NCBI RefSeq assembly: GCF_026642255.1
Contig: NZ_CP113264.1
Coordinates: forward strand, 3,038,001 to 3,102,000
Direction of reading: 5' to 3'
Length of the DNA: 64,000 nt
From: Streptomonospora nanhaiensis
GTDB lineage: Bacteria > Actinomycetota > Actinomycetes > Streptosporangiales > Streptosporangiaceae
The notes under the pieces are model-generated. The model was not told where the DNA came from, ran no database searches, and saw only the letters and a list, made by a program, of their open reading frames with translations. Positions 50,427 through 59,294 of the stretch are shown in pieces (position 1 is the stretch's first letter; each line of letters opens with the position of its first letter). Made by a program: the position numbers and the translations under genes.

Positions 50427-53400
50427 GGTGAGGATCGTTCCCTTCGTCGTGAACATCGGCACCCGGTTCCGGCAGGAAGCCGACACCGGCGGCCCACGCC
50501 ATGGCGGCGGACCACCAGGCGGGGGTCGGCGGGGCGAAGCGCACGCCGACACGGTCGAGCGCGGCCGCGGTGGAGGAGCTGTCCACCACGACGTTGCGGT
50601 CCTCCAGCTGCGACCACGCCGAGGCCAGCCGCGCGGCGGTCGGCCTGGTCCGCTCCACCCGGGCCAGGGCGGCGGCGAACGCGTCCTCTCCGGTCAGCTC
50701 GATCGGGTAGCCCAGGCCGACGAGCCAGGACACGAGCTCGTCGTGGGGCACCGTGTGCGGCGTCTCGACGTGGTAGGCGCCCGGTGCCGCGTACGGGTTC
50801 GTCACGATCGCCGCGATCCCGGCCGCCACCGTGTCGACGTGGGAGAACGCGAAGGTCTCCCCGGGCCGGCTCGGCGCCGCCCCGGCCAGGACGTAGCCGC
50901 GGACCAGCTGGTAGACCCTGTTGTCCTCCACGTTGGCCTGGAAGGCGCCCGTGGCGCTGTGCGCCGCGACGTGCCCGCTGCGGTGGACGTAGCACTGGCG
51001 GCCCGACGCGGCCCAGGCGCGGACGGCCTCCTCGGCCGCGAACTTGGTCCTCTCGTAGGGGGTGCGGAACCCCTGGCCGATCCGCAGGTCCGCCTCGCTG
51101 AACCGGCGGGCCGGCCCCTCCACCCCGCCGGCGACGGCCAGGGTCGACAGGTGGTGCAGCCGGGCGCCGGGGACCTGCGCGTCGACCCACCCGAGCAGCC
51201 GCCGGACCGCGGCGACGTTGGTCCGCTCCAGGTCGGCGGGCGGGGCCACCAGACGCACGTCCGCGGCGGCGTGCACGACCACCTGCACGTCCCGCACGCG
51301 GGCGAGGGCCTCGGGGGACAGGCCCAGGCCCTCGCGGTCGATGTCGCCCGCGACCACGTCGAACCCGCCCCGGCCGGCCCCGGCGCCCTCCGGTCCCGGG
51401 GGGAGCCGCAGCGCGGCGTCGGCGTCGCGTTCGCCCCGCACCAGGCACGTGACCCTGGCCCCCCGGGCCGTGAGCGCGGCGAGCAGGTGCCTCCCCACGT
51501 AGCCGGTGGCCCCGGTGAGCAGGGCCCGCACCGGTTCGCCGGTGACCCGTGCGCGCGGCGCGGGCTGGACGGAGCCGTCGTACAGCAGCCGGCCGGAGGT
51601 CGAGACGGGGGACCTGGTGTGGGGCAGGGGAGTGGCGCCCGCCTCGGCCGCCACGGCGCGGCCGAAGGACGCGACGACGCCGTGGGCCGCGTCGTGGGAC
51701 AGCCGCGGCCACGCGTACACGAGGTCGGTCACCAGCCGCCCCTCGACGATGCGGGCGGTCAGGCGCATCCGGTACAGGGGATCGCCGTCCGGGCAGCGCG
51801 CCGCCCCGCCCGCCTCGGGAGCGACGGACCACCGCAGCGACGGCTCGTCGGGCAGCTCGAACGTGCCCAGGAAGTTGAACCCCACGTCGGGGCGCGGACC
51901 CGGCGCGTCCATCGGCAGCTCCGGGGCCTCCCGCACGCGGCGCTCGACCTCGCCCACCCGCTCGGCCACGGTGTCCGCTCCCGCCGGGCGGCCGTCCGGG
52001 CCCCACAGGGCCCCGGCGGCGGTCCGGCCGGCGCGGTCGTCGCGCCGGGACCCGCGGACGGTGTCCGCCGGCCCGGCCCGCACCGCCCGGACGGGGTGGT
52101 CGACGACCACGTGCTTGACCGCCGTGAACCAGCCGACGGTGTCCATGTGGTCGCCGCCCTCGCCGGTGGTGTCGCGGCCGTGGGTCTCCACCTCCACCCC
52201 CAGGCGCGACCGGCCGCTCCAGCGCAGGGCGGCCTCGGCCAGGGCCGTCAGCAGGAACGCCTCCAGGCGCTGGGCCCGCCCGTGGCGCCGGACGAGCCGG
52301 GCGGTGGCGCTCTCGTCCAGGGCCCAGGTGAGGGCCACCGGCTCGGTGGTCCCGGCGGGCTCCGGCACGGCCCGCTCCGGCGCGGGGGGAGGCGGCGGGG
52401 CCTTCGCCGCCCACCGGTAGAAGTCGGCCGTGGGCGGCAGGTCGGACCGCTGCCCGGAGAGGGCCGCCCGGTAGGCGTGGGCGAGGTCGTCGAGCAGGAT
52501 CCGCCAGGAGAGGCCGTCGACGGCCAGGTGGTGGACGATCACCGCGAGCCGGTCCCGGACGCCGTGCCCGCCGGAGAAGAGGTGGACCCGGATCAGGCGC
52601 CCGGCCCGCGGGTCCATGCCGCGCTGCAGTTCGGAGCACGTGGCCTCGACCGCCTCCGCCAGCTGGCCCGTGGTGCGGGGCAGGGAGGAGAAGGTCACCG
52701 CGTCCACGTCGCCGGCGGGGCGGGGGACCCCGGGGCCCTCGGGTCCCACCGGCTGCCGCAGCGCCGGGTGGCGCCGCAGAACGTCCTCCACCGCCGCGGA
52801 GAGGGCCGCCGCGTCCACCGGCACCCCGCAGCACAGCACGGCGGACTGGTTCCAGTGCCGGTGGTCCCCGAGGCGCTGCCGGAACAGCCAGCGCTGGGCC
52901 GGCGCGAGTGCGCCGCCCTCCCCGGGCCCCTCGGCTCCCGCGTCTTCGCCGACCTTCGCGTCCTCGCCCGCCGGCCGTGCGGCGGAGGCCAGGAGCATCG
53001 GGGTCGGGTTCCGGTAGAAGTCCTCGAACGCCACGCGGTACCCGGACCGCCGCAGCAGCGTGACCGTGCGCATGGCCAGGATCGAGTCGCCGCCGAGTTC
53101 GAGCACGTCGGCGTGCGGGTCCACGAAGGGCAGGCCCAGCGCGCCCGCCCACAGCTCCGCGACCGCCCGCACCAGGGGCATCCCGATCCGCTCCGGGGCC
53201 GCGTCCCGGTCGGGGCCGGCCCGTCTGCCGCCGCTCTCCAGGACCCCGTCCACGACCGCGGCCAGGCGGTCGCGGTCGAGCTTGCCGTTCGGCCCGGTGG
53301 GGAAGTCGGGCAGGGCGACGATCGGCTGCGGGATCGAGTACCCGGGCAGCCTGTCGCGCAGGTGGGAGCGGAGCGCGTCGAGCACGGCCCCCTCGTCGTG

Positions 53401-54783
53401 CCCGGCCGCCGGGCGCACCGCGGCCAGGAGCTGTCCCCCCGAGGAGTTCTCCCGCACGAACACCGCGGACTGGCCGACGCCGGGGAACTCGCCGATCACC
53501 CACTCCACCTCGGCGGGGTCCACCCGGAAGCCCCGGATCTTGACCTGGCGGTCCGTCCGGCCGGTGAAGACGAGGTTCCCGTCCGGGCGGCGGCGGCACG
53601 TGTCGCCGGTCCGGTACACCCGCTCCCCGTCGTGCCGGACGAAGCGGAGCGCCGTCTCGTCGGGACGGCCGTGGTAGCCGGCGGTGACCCCGCGCCCGCC
53701 TATGAGGAGCTCCCCCTCCACCCCGTCGGGGACCGGCAGGCCGTCGGGGCCGAGCAGGCGCAGGGAGACGTCCCCGAGCGCCGTGCCGACGGGGACCGTC
53801 GCCTCGTCCGCCGGGAGGTCGGCGGGGGAGGCGGCGACGAAGCACGTCGCGCCGATCGTGGTCTCCGTGGGCCCGTAGTGGTTGACCACGCGGTCCGCCA
53901 CGCCCCCGGCGAGGAGGCCGGCGGCGAGGGAGCGGGGGAGCGTCTCACCGCCCAGCAGCAGCGTGCCCAGCGGCGGGCTCCCGGGGGGCCGCCCCTCCAG
54001 CAGGGCCGTCAGGTGGGAGGGGGTCGTCTTGAGCACCGACACCCCGGCGCCGGCCAGGGACGCCCAGAACGCCTCGGGGTCGCGGGTCTCGTGGTCGGGT
54101 ACCACGTGCACCGAGCCGCCCGTGGCGAGGGCGAGCAGCCACGAGGTGTGGCCGAGGTCGGCCGCCATCGTCGTGACGTGCGCGACGCACGGCGCGTCCG
54201 CGCGGGTCAGCCCCAGCCGGCGGCGCAGCGAACGGGCGTAGTGGACGGCGTTGGCGTGGGTCACCGCGACGGCCTTGGGCTCCCCGCTGGACCCCGACGT
54301 GAAGGACAGGTAGGCCGTGTCCGAGGCCGGTTCGGTCCCCGGCGCGGCGGACGGCACCGGCGGGTCGACCGGCCCCGCGGCGGCCAGCGCGTCCACGTCC
54401 AGCACCTCGGCGCGGTACCCCTCGGGCGCCGGCACCGCCCCGTCGGTGCCGAGCACGTGCCGCACGGCGACGGCGTCCAGGCGCGCCCGCACGTCGGGGG
54501 CGCTCCACGAGGGGTCGATGAGCACCGCGGCGGCGCCCGAGCGCAGGACGCCGTACAGCAGTGCGCACACCCGGCCGTCGCGGGGGCCGATCACCGCCAC
54601 CCGGTCGCCGCGCCCGGCGCCGAGGCCGTGCAGGTGGGCGGCGACGCGACCGGACGCGGCATGGAGCGCGCGGTAGTCGAGGGAGCGAACGCCGTCGGTC
54701 AGCGCCGTCCGGTCCGGATGGGACCGGGCCCCCCGGGTGAGCAGGTCGGGGAGGGAGAGCGCGGGACGCATCGTACGGGTCAA
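50416..54783 (-). CDS. Single-module NRPS: A-T-E-R, predicted to use aspartate
   Basis: 1455 residues from TTG 54783 (TTGA overlap); ATG 54771 is an alternative. Adenylation (about 10-510): YLSFTSGSSGEPK, NHYGPTETTIGA, YRTGD, Lys501 in PNGKLDR. Specificity positions read Asp209, Leu210, Thr213, Lys252, Leu276, Gly278, His302, Ile310, Gly311, Lys501, i.e. DLTKLGHIGK, one change from the known Asp code. Carrier: Ser567 in LELGGDSIL. Epimerisation-type domain (about 625-1060): HHLAVDGLSW, DTVGWFTAV, GFNFLGTF. Reductase (about 1085-1440): LLTGATGYVGRHLL, TPYERTKFAAE, releasing the product as an aldehyde or alcohol. No condensation domain, so only one residue is loaded. Confidence 0.9.
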   Translation of the reverse strand: MTRTMRPALSLPDLLTRGARSHPDRTALTDGVRSLDYRALHAASGRVAAHLHGLGAGRGDRVAVIGPRDGRVCALLYGVLRSGAAAVLIDPSWSAPDVRARLDAVAVRHVLGTDGAVPAPEGYRAEVLDVDALAAAGPVDPPVPSAAPGTEPASDTAYLSFTSGSSGEPKAVAVTHANAVHYARSLRRRLGLTRADAPCVAHVTTMAADLGHTSWLLALATGGSVHVVPDHETRDPEAFWASLAGAGVSVLKTTPSHLTALLEGRPPGSPPLGTLLLGGETLPRSLAAGLLAGGVADRVVNHYGPTETTIGATCFVAASPADLPADEATVPVGTALGDVSLRLLGPDGLPVPDGVEGELLIGGRGVTAGYHGRPDETALRFVRHDGERVYRTGDTCRRRPDGNLVFTGRTDRQVKIRGFRVDPAEVEWVIGEFPGVGQSAVFVRENSSGGQLLAAVRPAAGHDEGAVLDALRSHLRDRLPGYSIPQPIVALPDFPTGPNGKLDRDRLAAVVDGVLESGGRRAGPDRDAAPERIGMPLVRAVAELWAGALGLPFVDPHADVLELGGDSILAMRTVTLLRRSGYRVAFEDFYRNPTPMLLASAARPAGEDAKVGEDAGAEGPGEGGALAPAQRWLFRQRLGDHRHWNQSAVLCCGVPVDAAALSAAVEDVLRRHPALRQPVGPEGPGVPRPAGDVDAVTFSSLPRTTGQLAEAVEATCSELQRGMDPRAGRLIRVHLFSGGHGVRDRLAVIVHHLAVDGLSWRILLDDLAHAYRAALSGQRSDLPPTADFYRWAAKAPPPPPAPERAVPEPAGTTEPVALTWALDESATARLVRRHGRAQRLEAFLLTALAEAALRWSGRSRLGVEVETHGRDTTGEGGDHMDTVGWFTAVKHVVVDHPVRAVRAGPADTVRGSRRDDRAGRTAAGALWGPDGRPAGADTVAERVGEVERRVREAPELPMDAPGPRPDVGFNFLGTFELPDEPSLRWSVAPEAGGAARCPDGDPLYRMRLTARIVEGRLVTDLVYAWPRLSHDAAHGVVASFGRAVAAEAGATPLPHTRSPVSTSGRLLYDGSVQPAPRARVTGEPVRALLTGATGYVGRHLLAALTARGARVTCLVRGERDADAALRLPPGPEGAGAGRGGFDVVAGDIDREGLGLSPEALARVRDVQVVVHAAADVRLVAPPADLERTNVAAVRRLLGWVDAQVPGARLHHLSTLAVAGGVEGPARRFSEADLRIGQGFRTPYERTKFAAEEAVRAWAASGRQCYVHRSGHVAAHSATGAFQANVEDNRVYQLVRGYVLAGAAPSRPGETFAFSHVDTVAAGIAAIVTNPYAAPGAYHVETPHTVPHDELVSWLVGLGYPIELTGEDAFAAALARVERTRPTAARLASAWSQLEDRNVVVDSSSTAAALDRVGVRFAPPTPAWWSAAMAWAAGVGFLPEPGADVHDEGNDPHHDR

Positions 54784-55361
54784 GGGCGTGGGCCTCCGGT
54801 TCGCGCGGTGTCGGGGCGGCGGTGCGGTGGTTGCGTGGCCGGGACGGGGGAGCCGGCCACGAACGCCTCCAGCGGCTCCCCGGGGGACAGGCGCCGGGAC
54901 AGCTCCCAGGCGATCATGCGGTGCAGGCCGTCCAGGTGGATGAGGCCGGTGCGGACGCGGAGGTCCCCGTAGTCGGAGTGCGGCACCGGGCGGGTGCTCA
55001 GGTAGACCGGGGTCAGGGGCGCGCTCCGCAGCAGCTCCAGCTTCCGCGCGCAGACCGGGTTGGCGGCGGCCATGCCCGGACCGCCCGCGCGGATCCGGTC
55101 CGCGGCCTCGCCGACCGTCAGGCCGGACCGGGGCACCAGCTCGACCGCGCCCCCCTCGCTCAGGTGCCAGGGCAGGACCACGCCGAGCACCTCCTCCCTC
55201 GTCAACCGGACCAGGGACCAGGCGCCGAGCAGGTCCTCGGCCATGGCCAGGGCCTTCTCCCCGTCGCGGTTGGAGTTGGCGGGGTGGGGCCGGTCGGCGG
55301 GATGGTCGCGCAGGTACACCGCCCTCACCTGGTCGTACGTGACCGGGTGGACGAGCCTCAC
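54780..55361 (-). CDS. ParB/sulfiredoxin-like protein of the cluster
   Basis: 193 residues from GTG 55361, overlapping the PhyH stop (GTGA). The C-terminal half carries GLIHLDGLHRMIAWEL, the D-G-x-H-R motif of ParB/Srx-fold nucleotide-binding proteins, preceded by VYLSTRPVPHSDYG. The N-terminal half (LGAWSLVRLTREEVLGVVLPWHL) is unassigned. Members with this motif can be NTPases or kinases on small molecules (as in the SerK type), so a phosphotransfer step is conceivable. Function unproven. Confidence 0.65.
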   Translation of the reverse strand: MRLVHPVTYDQVRAVYLRDHPADRPHPANSNRDGEKALAMAEDLLGAWSLVRLTREEVLGVVLPWHLSEGGAVELVPRSGLTVGEAADRIRAGGPGMAAANPVCARKLELLRSAPLTPVYLSTRPVPHSDYGDLRVRTGLIHLDGLHRMIAWELSRRLSPGEPLEAFVAGSPVPATQPPHRRPDTARTGGPRP

Positions 55362-56167
55362 GCGGTGGCCCCCCGCTCGGCCGCCGCGTACTCGGTGAAG
55401 TGCCGGGCGGAGAACAGCTCGGGCCACCGCCCGCCGCCCAGGTCGAGCTCGCGGGCGCGGGAGAGCATGTACCGCCAGTAGGGCTTGACGGGCCGCCACC
55501 GCGCGCCGGCCTGGCAGTACGACGCGTCGACGAAGTAGCGGGGGCGGGAGGGGGCGGGGCCGGCGGGTCTGCGGGCGTGGAACAGGGCGGAGTTCATCAG
55601 CACGGTGGAACCGGGAGGGAGGCTGTCGATGACGACCTCGCCCGGCAGCTCCGCGGTCCCCAGGTGGGCGCGGGCCGTCTTGTCCGCGTGCTCCCGGTGG
55701 GAGCCGGGCAGGACCGCGAGGCTCCCGACGGTCCGGTCGAGGCCGCCGAGGTAGTGCAGGGCGTGCACCATCAGCAGGTCCGGGTCCTCCCGGTCGTTGG
55801 GCTCGTGGTCGTGGTGCCAGGGCTTGCCGGTGGTCGCGGCCCCGTGCCGGTCGCTGTGCAGGTGGTGGAAGACGAAGGAGGGGCCCATGAGCTCGGACAG
55901 GACCTCCATCAGCGGCTCGTGGGTGAGGAGCCGCCCGTGGGCGGGCAGCTCCAGCTCCAGGAGCGGGGGAGGGCCGTGCACGTCCGGGGCCAGGCAGGCG
56001 GCGATCGAGCGGTCGCGCAGGCCCTCGTCCACCCAGCGGTCGACCTCGGGCAGGAGGCTGCCGAGGAGGGGGTCGGGGAGCAGGCCCGGGAGGACGAGGT
56101 ATCCGGATTCGGCGAACTGTTTCTGCCGCGTGGTGACGGTGTCGCCTTCCTGGGGAAACGCATGCAT
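55358..56167 (-). CDS. Phytanoyl-CoA dioxygenase (PhyH)-family enzyme
   Basis: 269 residues from ATG 56167. FAESGYLVLPGLLPDPLL starts the family. GKPWHHDHEPND holds the His-x-Asp iron ligands, LHYLGGLDRTVGSLAVLPGSHREH the conserved core, and ALFHARRPAGPAPSRPRYFVD the distal His and 2-oxoglutarate-binding Arg. In actinomycete clusters PhyH enzymes hydroxylate or halogenate amino acids and other small substrates. It is the first gene of the minus-strand cluster, giving it two Fe/2OG oxygenases. Confidence 0.87.
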   Translation of the reverse strand: MHAFPQEGDTVTTRQKQFAESGYLVLPGLLPDPLLGSLLPEVDRWVDEGLRDRSIAACLAPDVHGPPPLLELELPAHGRLLTHEPLMEVLSELMGPSFVFHHLHSDRHGAATTGKPWHHDHEPNDREDPDLLMVHALHYLGGLDRTVGSLAVLPGSHREHADKTARAHLGTAELPGEVVIDSLPPGSTVLMNSALFHARRPAGPAPSRPRYFVDASYCQAGARWRPVKPYWRYMLSRARELDLGGGRWPELFSARHFTEYAAAERGATA

Positions 56168-56874
56168 CAGGATATCGCCCCTGTTTCGCACGTTGGTGGT
56201 GGGCCGTTCGCGTGGCACGAGCGGGACGCTCGAGAAATATCGATCATGGACCGGTTATGCGCAGGTGGGCAGTGGTCGGCTCCTCGTGCTTGCCGGTCAT
56301 GATCTCGGGGAACGGCGGGAGAGCGAGGCCGGCGGGGGACGCCGGGCCGAAGGTCGCCAGTATCAGTTTCCATTTGCTTCGGGCGATGTCAAGGGAAACC
56401 GGGAAATACCGCTGCGACCTGCTGGGATGCCTGACTCTTCTGCTGAGGGTGTTTTGCATGGTGCCGGAGGGTCGATTTCCCTTTTCGTTCCTCGGCTCGG
56501 GGGGCGGGTGCGGTTTCCCGTTCGCACTTCCGGACTTCGTCGCCGGGGTCGAGAAATGTTCTACCGGCGGGCCGCAGGTCGGGGGGTGGACCACCGTGTT
56601 CCGATGTGGGCGCACCATGCGGAATCCCTTTTGTCAAGGGTTGCGTATTGTCGGTGGATTGTGCTTGCGGGTAGGGAAAGCGGTTGCTCGGCTGTATGTC
56701 GGAAATCTTGGGGGAAGAGGTGTGGATGGGAATGCTGTGAAAGGAGAAAGGGAGAAGGTGCACCGTCGTCCCATGGGGCGGGATCCGAGGGTGCGGGGTC
56801 CGCCCGGCGGGGCCCGCGGGGCGCCGTCGTGCGCGGGCCGCGCACGGCCGCCTCCGTGTCCGGCGTCCGGGGGC
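56168..56874. other. Promoter-bearing intergenic region of the biosynthetic cluster
   Basis: About 700 bp without a supported gene and distinctly less GC-rich than its surroundings. It contains the direct repeat GGGAAA at about 56391 and 56399 and a run of TTTCCC/TTTTCG near 56475. It probably holds the cluster promoter and regulator sites. Frames read across it have no protein-like composition. Confidence 0.45.
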
Positions 56875-57264
56875 CTACGCGTCCCCGTCCGGCCCGGCTC
56901 CCGTGCCGGGGGCGGCGACGTGGTCCTGGGCCCACTCCACGAGCGGCAGCAGCAGCGCGGTCACCTCGCGGCCCTCGTCGGTGAGGCTGTAGACCACGTA
57001 CGGAGGGACCACCGGCCTGGCGTCGCGCAGGACCAGCCCGTCCGCCTCGAGGGTGCGCAGGGTCTGGGCGAGCATCTTCTCGCTGATCCCGCCGATGGCG
57101 CGCAGCAGCCCGCTCCAGCGCAGCGGCCCTGCGGCGAGGGAGATCAGGACGAGCACCCCCCACTTGCTGGTGACGTCCCCCAGCAGCCGCCGCGAGGGGC
57201 AGTCCGAGGACAGGACCTCCCCCCGTGGCCACGGGCCGGCCGGGTTCTCCTGCGACGTCTTCAT
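56875..57264 (-). CDS. HxlR-family transcriptional regulator
   Basis: 129 residues. CPSRRLLGDVTSKWGVLVLISL (with the redox-sensitive Cys position of many family members), LRWSGLLRAIGGISEKMLAQTLRTLEADGLV and YSLTDEGREVTALL define the HxlR winged helix. Family members sense quinones, aldehydes or other electrophiles through that Cys. It is divergent from a QorB-like reductase, the classic target. Confidence 0.92.
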   Translation of the reverse strand: MKTSQENPAGPWPRGEVLSSDCPSRRLLGDVTSKWGVLVLISLAAGPLRWSGLLRAIGGISEKMLAQTLRTLEADGLVLRDARPVVPPYVVYSLTDEGREVTALLLPLVEWAQDHVAAPGTGAGPDGDA

Positions 57265-57285
57265 GCCCGGACCTTACCAAAAGGT

Positions 57286-57293
57286 AGGTACCT
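57286..57293. promoter_or_regulatory. AGGTACCT palindrome in the HxlR/reductase promoter
   Basis: AGGTACCT is flanked by AAGGTAGG on the left and AAAGGTGCGTAC on the right, giving repeated GGT(A/G)xGTAC elements in the 131-bp divergent region. Likely HxlR binding site. Confidence 0.5.
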
Positions 57294-57395
57294 CACTTAA
57301 AGGTGCGTACACGACTTCCGGAATGCGCTCGAGAACAGGCCTGTTGCCACCGCACGAAGGCCGGGAACCCCCGGCCCGCGATCGGAAGGACCCGC

Positions 57396-58253
57396 ATGTC
57401 CGTCGTCATCACCGGCGCCACCGGCCACCTCGGCCGGCTCGTCGTCGCCGACCTCCTGGCCCAGGGCCTCCCCGCCGACCGGATCACCGCGACCGGGCGT
57501 GACGCCGGCCGGCTGGCCGCGCTCGCCGCCACCGGAGTGCGGACCGCGCGCGCCGACCTCGACGACCCGGAGTCGCTGAAGGCCGCCTTCCAGGGGGCCG
57601 ACACCCTGCTCCTGATCTCCGGGAGCGAGGTCGGCCGACGGGTGCCCCAGCACACCAACGCCGTCCGGGCCGCGCAGGAGGCCGGGATCGGGCACATCGT
57701 CTACACCAGCGCCCCCAGGGCCGACGACACCACCCTGGTCCTGGCCCCCGAGCACAAGGCCACGGAGGAGGTCCTCGCCGCCTCCGGCGTCCCCGCCACG
57801 ATCCTGCGCAACGGCTGGTACAACGAGAACTACGGGCAGCAGCTCGACCGGGCCCGCGAGAGCGGCGTCGTCACCGGCAGCGTCGGCGGGGGAAAGGTCG
57901 CCAGCGCCTCCCGGCAGGACTACGCCGAGGCCGCGTCGGCCGTCCTCCGCGCCCCGGAGGCCCACGCCGGCGCCGTGTACGAGCTCTCCGGCGACACCGC
58001 CTGGACCTACCCGGAACTGGCCCGGGACCTCGGCGAGGTGCTCGGCCGCGAGGTCGTCTACCGCGACCTCACCCCCGAGGAGCACCTGGCCGCGCTGACC
58101 GCGGCCGGACTGGACGAGGGCACCGCCGGGTTCGTCGTCGCCCTGGACGCCAACATCCGCGACGGGGAGCTCGAGGCCGCCGGCGGAGAGCTGTCCCGCC
58201 TGATCGGCCGCCCGACCACCCCGCTGGCCGAGACCCTGCGCGCCCTGGCCTGA
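57396..58253 (+). CDS. QorB-like NAD(P)-binding quinone reductase
   Basis: 285 residues from ATG 57396 behind GGAAGGA. VVITGATGHLGRLVV binds NADP; LLLISGSEVGRRVPQHTNAV, IVYTSAPRADDTTLVLAPEHKATE and ILRNGWYNENY are the atypical-SDR (NmrA/QOR2) signatures. It is predicted to reduce quinones or related electrophiles, with expression controlled by the divergent HxlR regulator. Confidence 0.9.
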   Translation: MSVVITGATGHLGRLVVADLLAQGLPADRITATGRDAGRLAALAATGVRTARADLDDPESLKAAFQGADTLLLISGSEVGRRVPQHTNAVRAAQEAGIGHIVYTSAPRADDTTLVLAPEHKATEEVLAASGVPATILRNGWYNENYGQQLDRARESGVVTGSVGGGKVASASRQDYAEAASAVLRAPEAHAGAVYELSGDTAWTYPELARDLGEVLGREVVYRDLTPEEHLAALTAAGLDEGTAGFVVALDANIRDGELEAAGGELSRLIGRPTTPLAETLRALA

Positions 58254-58281
58254 CGCCCGGAGGGCGTCCGGGGCGCCGGGC

Positions 58282-58303
58282 GGTGCGGGGACCGCCCCGC
58301 ACC
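58282..58303 (+). terminator. Hairpin after the quinone reductase
   Basis: A 9-bp perfect stem (GGTGCGGGG / CCCCGCACC) with an ACCG loop starts 28 nt after the stop. Confidence 0.6.
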
Positions 58304-58414
58304 CGCCCGGCCGCGCCCGCGGGTCGCCGTTGTGCGCGGGCCGCGCGCGCGACTACCTTCGTGTCCGGCGCTCCGCCCCACCGGAGCCGCCTTCCGACGG
58401 TAGGGAGCCCCCGC

Positions 58415-59209
58415 ATGCGCATCGACCTGTCCGGCAGGACCGCCCTGGTCACCGGTTCCACCCAGGGCATCGGCCTCGCCATCGCGCTGGGCCTGGCCCG
58501 CGCCGGCGCCCGGGTCGCCGTCAACGGCCGGACCGGGGAATCCGTCGGCCGGGCGCTGGAGGGCCTGGGCCGGGAGCTCCCCGGGGCCGAGCTGGTCGCC
58601 GCCCCGGGGGACATCGCCACCGACGAGGGCGCGCGCCGCGTCCTCGACGCGGCGGGGCACGCGGACATCCTCGTCAACAACCTCGGCATCTTCGGCGCCC
58701 GGCCCGCGCTGGAGGTGGACGACGACGAGTGGCGGCACTACTTCGAGGTCAACGTCCTCACGGCGGTGCGCATGACGCGCGGGCTCCTGCCGGGCATGAA
58801 GGAGCGCGCCTGGGGCCGGGTGCTGAACATCGCCAGCGACTCGGCGGTGGTCGTCCCCGCCGAGATGATCCACTACGGCGTGACCAAGACCGCCCTGCTC
58901 TCGGTGTCCCGGGGCTTCGCCAAGGAGGCCGCGGGCACGGGGGTCACGGTCAACTCCGTGATCGCGGGCCCCACGCACACGGGCGGCGTGGAGGAGTTCG
59001 TCTACCAGCTGGTCGACAGGGACCTGCCGTGGGAGGAGGCCCAGCGCGTCTTCATGCGGGAGCACCGGCCGCAGTCCCTCCTCCAGAGGCTGATCGAACC
59101 GGAGGAGATCGCGAACATGGTCGTCTACCTCAGCTCGCCCCTGGCCTCGGCCACGACGGGCGGCGCCCTGCGCGTCGACGGAGGGTACGTCGACTCGATC
59201 CTGCCCTGA
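58415..59209 (+). CDS. SDR-family oxidoreductase
   Basis: 264 residues from ATG 58415 behind TAGGGAG. ALVTGSTQGIGLAIALGLARAG, ILVNNLGIFG, LNIASDSAVVVPAEMIHYGVTKTALL (Ser, Tyr, Lys) and LRVDGGYVDSI are classical SDR motifs of the 3-oxoacyl-ACP reductase-like branch. It is alone on its strand between two hairpins; substrate unknown. Confidence 0.88.
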   Translation: MRIDLSGRTALVTGSTQGIGLAIALGLARAGARVAVNGRTGESVGRALEGLGRELPGAELVAAPGDIATDEGARRVLDAAGHADILVNNLGIFGARPALEVDDDEWRHYFEVNVLTAVRMTRGLLPGMKERAWGRVLNIASDSAVVVPAEMIHYGVTKTALLSVSRGFAKEAAGTGVTVNSVIAGPTHTGGVEEFVYQLVDRDLPWEEAQRVFMREHRPQSLLQRLIEPEEIANMVVYLSSPLASATTGGALRVDGGYVDSILP

Positions 59210-59294
59210 GGCCCGCCGCCCGGGCGGCGGAGGGCGTTCGCGACCCGGGGGCCGCGGGTCCGGTCCCGGCGCACGGGAGGCCCGTCCGCGGGCG

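Noticed and set aside
49849-54972. 1700-residue frame on the + strand opposite the NRPS
   Set aside because: Pure antisense of the NRPS; low-complexity Gly/Arg/Val composition and no domain motif.
56212-57300. 362-residue + strand frame upstream of the HxlR gene
   Set aside because: It crosses the promoter region and the antisense of the HxlR gene, changes composition midway and has no domain; treated as intergenic.
56826-58360. Similar GTGCGCGGGCCGCGC segments near 56830 and 58335
   Set aside because: Short GC-rich similarity at gene ends, explainable by composition; not long enough to call a repeat.
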